Translations under genes and position numbers: made by a program | Part shown: positions 61,472 to 64,000 of the stretch, piece after piece | How the letters are laid out: the number at the start of each line of letters is the position of its first letter | Numbering within the stretch: position 1 is the first letter of the stretch | Notes under the pieces: generated by a model | Database searches by the model: none | What the model saw: the letters and a program-made list of their open reading frames with translations, nothing else | What the model was told of the DNA's origin: nothing | Assembly: GCA_012519055.1 (NCBI GenBank) | Contig: JAAYQU010000045.1 | Coordinates: 186,001-250,000 of the forward strand | Length of the DNA stretch: 64,000 nt | From: Bacteroidales bacterium | Lineage (GTDB): Bacteria; Bacteroidota; Bacteroidia; Bacteroidales; Salinivirgaceae | Direction: 5' to 3'

Positions 61472-63247
61472 TTATTTTTTTGTTTTAATCTTAGGAGATT
61501 TATCCTGATAGTGCGTATGCAATAAATGGTGCGCTTTGTCGCTCATTGGTTTACCTAAGAACTTTTCATAAAGTTCAATAATCATTGGGTTCTCATGTGA
61601 CTTACGGATTGGTTTGTTAGCGTCTTCACGATAAAGAGCTGCTGCACGTTTTGTAAGTATTTCAGAATCACCATGATGTAATGGCTGACCACCACCGCCT
61701 ACACATCCACCAGGACATGCCATAATTTCAATTGCGTGAAACTCTGATTTTCCTGCGCGGATTTCTTCTAACAGTTTCCTTGCGTTACCTAAACCGTGAG
61801 CAATACCTATATTAACTTTGAAGCCGTTAAAATCAATTGATGCAGAACGGATTCCTTCAAGGCCACGAAGTTGTTCAAAATCAACTTTTTCAAGTTTTTT
61901 TCCTGTATATACTTCATAAGCTGTACGGCATGCTGCCTCAATAACACCACCAGTTGCACCAAAGATAGCAGCTGCACCTGTTGACTCTCCAAGTGGACTA
62001 TCGAAATCTTCATCAGGCATATTATTTAGGTCCATGTTAGCTTCTTTAATCAAGTGAGCTAACTCGCGTGTTGATATTGAGAAGTCAACATCAGGATTAT
62101 TGTCTGTTTTAAATTCATCACGTTGACACTCATATTTTTTCGCCAAGCAAGGCATTATTGATACAACAATCAAGTCCTCACGTTTTACACCAATTTTGTC
62201 AGCAAAGTAAGTTTTTGCGATGGCTCCAAACATTTGCTGTGGCGAACGTGCTGTTGATGGAATATCAAGCATATCTGGGAATTGTTGTTCAAAGAAATTA
62301 ACCCAACCTGGACAGCATGATGTTAAGATAGGTAGATTAGTTGGTTCGCCATTCAAGAATTTAGTTAATCGGCTGAGCAACTCGGTACCTTCTTCCATAA
62401 TGGTTAAGTCTGCAGCAAAGTCGGTGTCGAATACGTAATCAAAACCTAAACGACGTAATGCAGCAGCCATTTTACCAGTTACCAATGTACCTGCTGGCAT
62501 TCCAAACTCTTCCCCTAAAGCTGCGCGAACTGCAGGAGCTGTTTGTACAACAACAGTTTTCTTTTTATCTGCAAGTGCGCGAATAAGTCTTGGAGTATGA
62601 TCAACCTCAGTTAATGCTCCTGTTGGACATACAGCAACACACTGTCCGCAATATGTACAACTAGACTTAATCAAGTCCATTTCAAATGCAGGGGCAACAA
62701 CAGAAGTAAATCCGCGGTTGACAGCACTTAATGCACCTACAGTTTGAACTGTATTACACATAGTTTCACAACGACGACACATTACACATTTATCAAGGTC
62801 TCGAATAATTGAAGGAGAGTAGTCGGTTTTATGTTTTGACATTTCGGCTATCTCTTCATTATGAATAGTTCTAACACCAAGTTTAATTGCTAAATTTTGT
62901 AAGTCGCACTTTCCAGATTTTGGACAAGTTAAACAATCTTTCGGGTGATTAGAGAGTATAAACTCTAGAACTGTTCTACGTGCATTTAAAACGCGCATTG
63001 TGTTTGTGCGAACCACCATGCCTTCAGTAACATCTGTTGAACATGATGGAGCTAAATTACGGCGTCCTTCGACTTCTACAACACATATACGGCAACCAGC
63101 TGGTTTATTTTCGATACCCAAGTGTTCTAGATTCATATAACACAAAACCGGAATATCTATCCCTAGTTTACGTGCTGCTTTATAGATTGTTGTTCCAACA
63201 GGTACCTCGACCTGTTTGTTATCTATCGTAAGTTTTACAAATTGCAT
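61472..63247 (-). CDS. hydA: [FeFe]-hydrogenase catalytic subunit
   Basis: A 591-residue hydrogenase; I start at ATG 63247 (MQFVKLTIDNKQVEVPVG), which has an AGGAGG ribosome site just upstream. The N-terminus is a [2Fe-2S] ferredoxin domain (Cys36, 52, 55, 69), then a His-ligated cluster (HPKDCLTCPKSGKC, 101-114) and two [4Fe-4S] motifs (CVMCRRCETMC and CTYCGQCVAVC). The H-cluster motifs are TSCCPGW (309-315), MPCLAKKYE (365-373) and MACPGGC (509-515) with GGGGQP. Domain order and the NuoE/NuoF partners point to the electron-bifurcating group A3. Confidence 0.95.
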   Translation of the reverse strand: MQFVKLTIDNKQVEVPVGTTIYKAARKLGIDIPVLCYMNLEHLGIENKPAGCRICVVEVEGRRNLAPSCSTDVTEGMVVRTNTMRVLNARRTVLEFILSNHPKDCLTCPKSGKCDLQNLAIKLGVRTIHNEEIAEMSKHKTDYSPSIIRDLDKCVMCRRCETMCNTVQTVGALSAVNRGFTSVVAPAFEMDLIKSSCTYCGQCVAVCPTGALTEVDHTPRLIRALADKKKTVVVQTAPAVRAALGEEFGMPAGTLVTGKMAAALRRLGFDYVFDTDFAADLTIMEEGTELLSRLTKFLNGEPTNLPILTSCCPGWVNFFEQQFPDMLDIPSTARSPQQMFGAIAKTYFADKIGVKREDLIVVSIMPCLAKKYECQRDEFKTDNNPDVDFSISTRELAHLIKEANMDLNNMPDEDFDSPLGESTGAAAIFGATGGVIEAACRTAYEVYTGKKLEKVDFEQLRGLEGIRSASIDFNGFKVNIGIAHGLGNARKLLEEIRAGKSEFHAIEIMACPGGCVGGGGQPLHHGDSEILTKRAAALYREDANKPIRKSHENPMIIELYEKFLGKPMSDKAHHLLHTHYQDKSPKIKTKK

Positions 63248-63260
63248 TGTCAATTTCCTC

Positions 63261-64000
63261 CTATTGTATGAATATAGCGTTAAATTTACATTTCTCAATA
63301 CATGCTCCACACTTGATACACAAATCTTGATTTATGGTGTGTGGTTGTTTGCGTTCGCCTGTAATGGCTCCAACCGGACATACGCGTGCACATGCTGTAC
63401 AACCGGTACAATTATCAGGATTAATGAAATATTGCATTAACTCTTTACATGAACCGGCACGACATTTTTTCTCGTTTACGTGCTCTTCGTACTCATCCCA
63501 AAAGTTGTCCAATGATGATAATACGGGGTTAGGAGAGGTTTGACCTAATCCACAAAGAGCGGTGTCTTTTATAACACGACCCATATTTTGTAGAAGTTCC
63601 AAATCTTCCATTGTTCCGTGTCCTTTACAAATTTTGCCAAGCGTTTCGTGCATACGTTTGTTTCCTACGCGACATGGAGCACATTTACCGCAAGACTCCT
63701 CAACTGTAAATTCAAGATAGAATTTAGCTACCGAAACCATACAGTCGTCTTCATCAAGAACAATCATACCGCCTGAACCCATCATTGAGCCTGCTGCAAC
63801 AAGGGTGTCAAATTCTATTGGTGTGTCAAGGTGTTTTTCGGCTAAACAACCGCCCGATGGACCTCCTGTTTGAACAGCTTTGAATTTTTTACCATCTTTG
63901 ATTCCGCCACCAATTTCGTAAATAACTTCACGAAGTGTGATGCCCATTGGTACTTCAATTAAACCAACGTTGTTGATTTTTCCTGCAAGAGCAAATACTT
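63261..64000 (-). CDS. hydB: NuoF/HydB-type flavin and iron-sulfur subunit (partial)
   Basis: The frame is open to the end of the window (VFALAGKINNVGLIEVPMG precedes the first ATG at 63947), so the N-terminal half is outside. Seen are GGPSGGCLAEKHLDTP, the cluster Cys motif ESCGKCAPCRVG with a downstream Cys in DTALCGLGQTSPNPV, and a C-terminal ferredoxin domain with two [4Fe-4S] sites (CTGCTACARVCPVGAI and CIKCGACIEKCKFNAI). The extra ferredoxin end is typical of HydB as opposed to respiratory NuoF. It is 13 bases upstream of hydA. Confidence 0.9.
   Translation of the reverse strand, partial: VFALAGKINNVGLIEVPMGITLREVIYEIGGGIKDGKKFKAVQTGGPSGGCLAEKHLDTPIEFDTLVAAGSMMGSGGMIVLDEDDCMVSVAKFYLEFTVEESCGKCAPCRVGNKRMHETLGKICKGHGTMEDLELLQNMGRVIKDTALCGLGQTSPNPVLSSLDNFWDEYEEHVNEKKCRAGSCKELMQYFINPDNCTGCTACARVCPVGAITGERKQPHTINQDLCIKCGACIEKCKFNAIFIQ

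Overview
The window is AT-rich and reads as chromosomal DNA of an anaerobic Bacteroidota, most likely Bacteroidales. The evidence is the YidC C-terminus, the MlrC-like and DUF3332 lipoproteins, Bacteroidota-type promoters (TTG, about 19 nt, TAnnTTTG) in front of many genes, little use of Shine-Dalgarno sequences, and an [FeFe]-hydrogenase/NuoEF set.

Layout. 1-11.8 kb is mostly core: the end of yidC, two beta-barrel proteins, a DUF3332 lipoprotein, ligA, an alpha-L-fucosidase/M81 pair, nth, and a HAMP-GAF membrane protein. 12.09-17.0 kb is a decayed integrative island. It is bounded by a 15-bp direct repeat of the 3' end of tRNA-Pro(CGG) and carries a truncated tyrosine integrase against the tRNA, a RadA-like ATPase, a wrecked HigB-like toxin with three surviving antitoxin-type HTH domains, several minus-strand gene relics, and five small promoter/closed-stem/T-run modules that look like structured RNAs. 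17.3-32 kb is housekeeping again: Dcp, SbcCD, an M23 peptidase, a class IV aminotransferase, a CyuA-like protein, an acyltransferase, an FKBP lipoprotein, a DHH phosphoesterase, tRNA-Arg(TCT) and a methyltransferase.

32.7-60.2 kb is a long accessory stretch with every gene on the + strand. A TetR regulator is followed by two related radical SAM/SPASM enzymes, with a tiny Cys-rich ORF between them. Then come a beta-lactamase-fold hydrolase, an S41 peptidase, six CPBP-family intramembrane proteases (three in tandem), four alpha/beta hydrolases, a CrtI-like FAD enzyme, an EFR1 flavodoxin/ferredoxin, a PagL-like barrel, a LiaF-like protein and several small membrane proteins. It ends in a 1440-residue double-activase/2-hydroxyacyl-CoA-dehydratase fusion of the kind linked to anaerobic plasmalogen synthesis. 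The content suggests membrane-lipid or envelope remodelling in an anaerobe; this is inference.

60.9-64 kb, on the minus strand, carries NuoF-like, [FeFe]-hydrogenase and NuoE-like subunits of a probable HydABC electron-bifurcating hydrogenase, cut by the window end.

The strongest candidates for something undescribed are the repeated RNA-like modules in the tRNA-Pro island (compensatory base changes and a pseudoknot in two copies), the radical SAM pair with its tiny Cys-rich ORF, and the CPBP/hydrolase/PlsA-like cluster.
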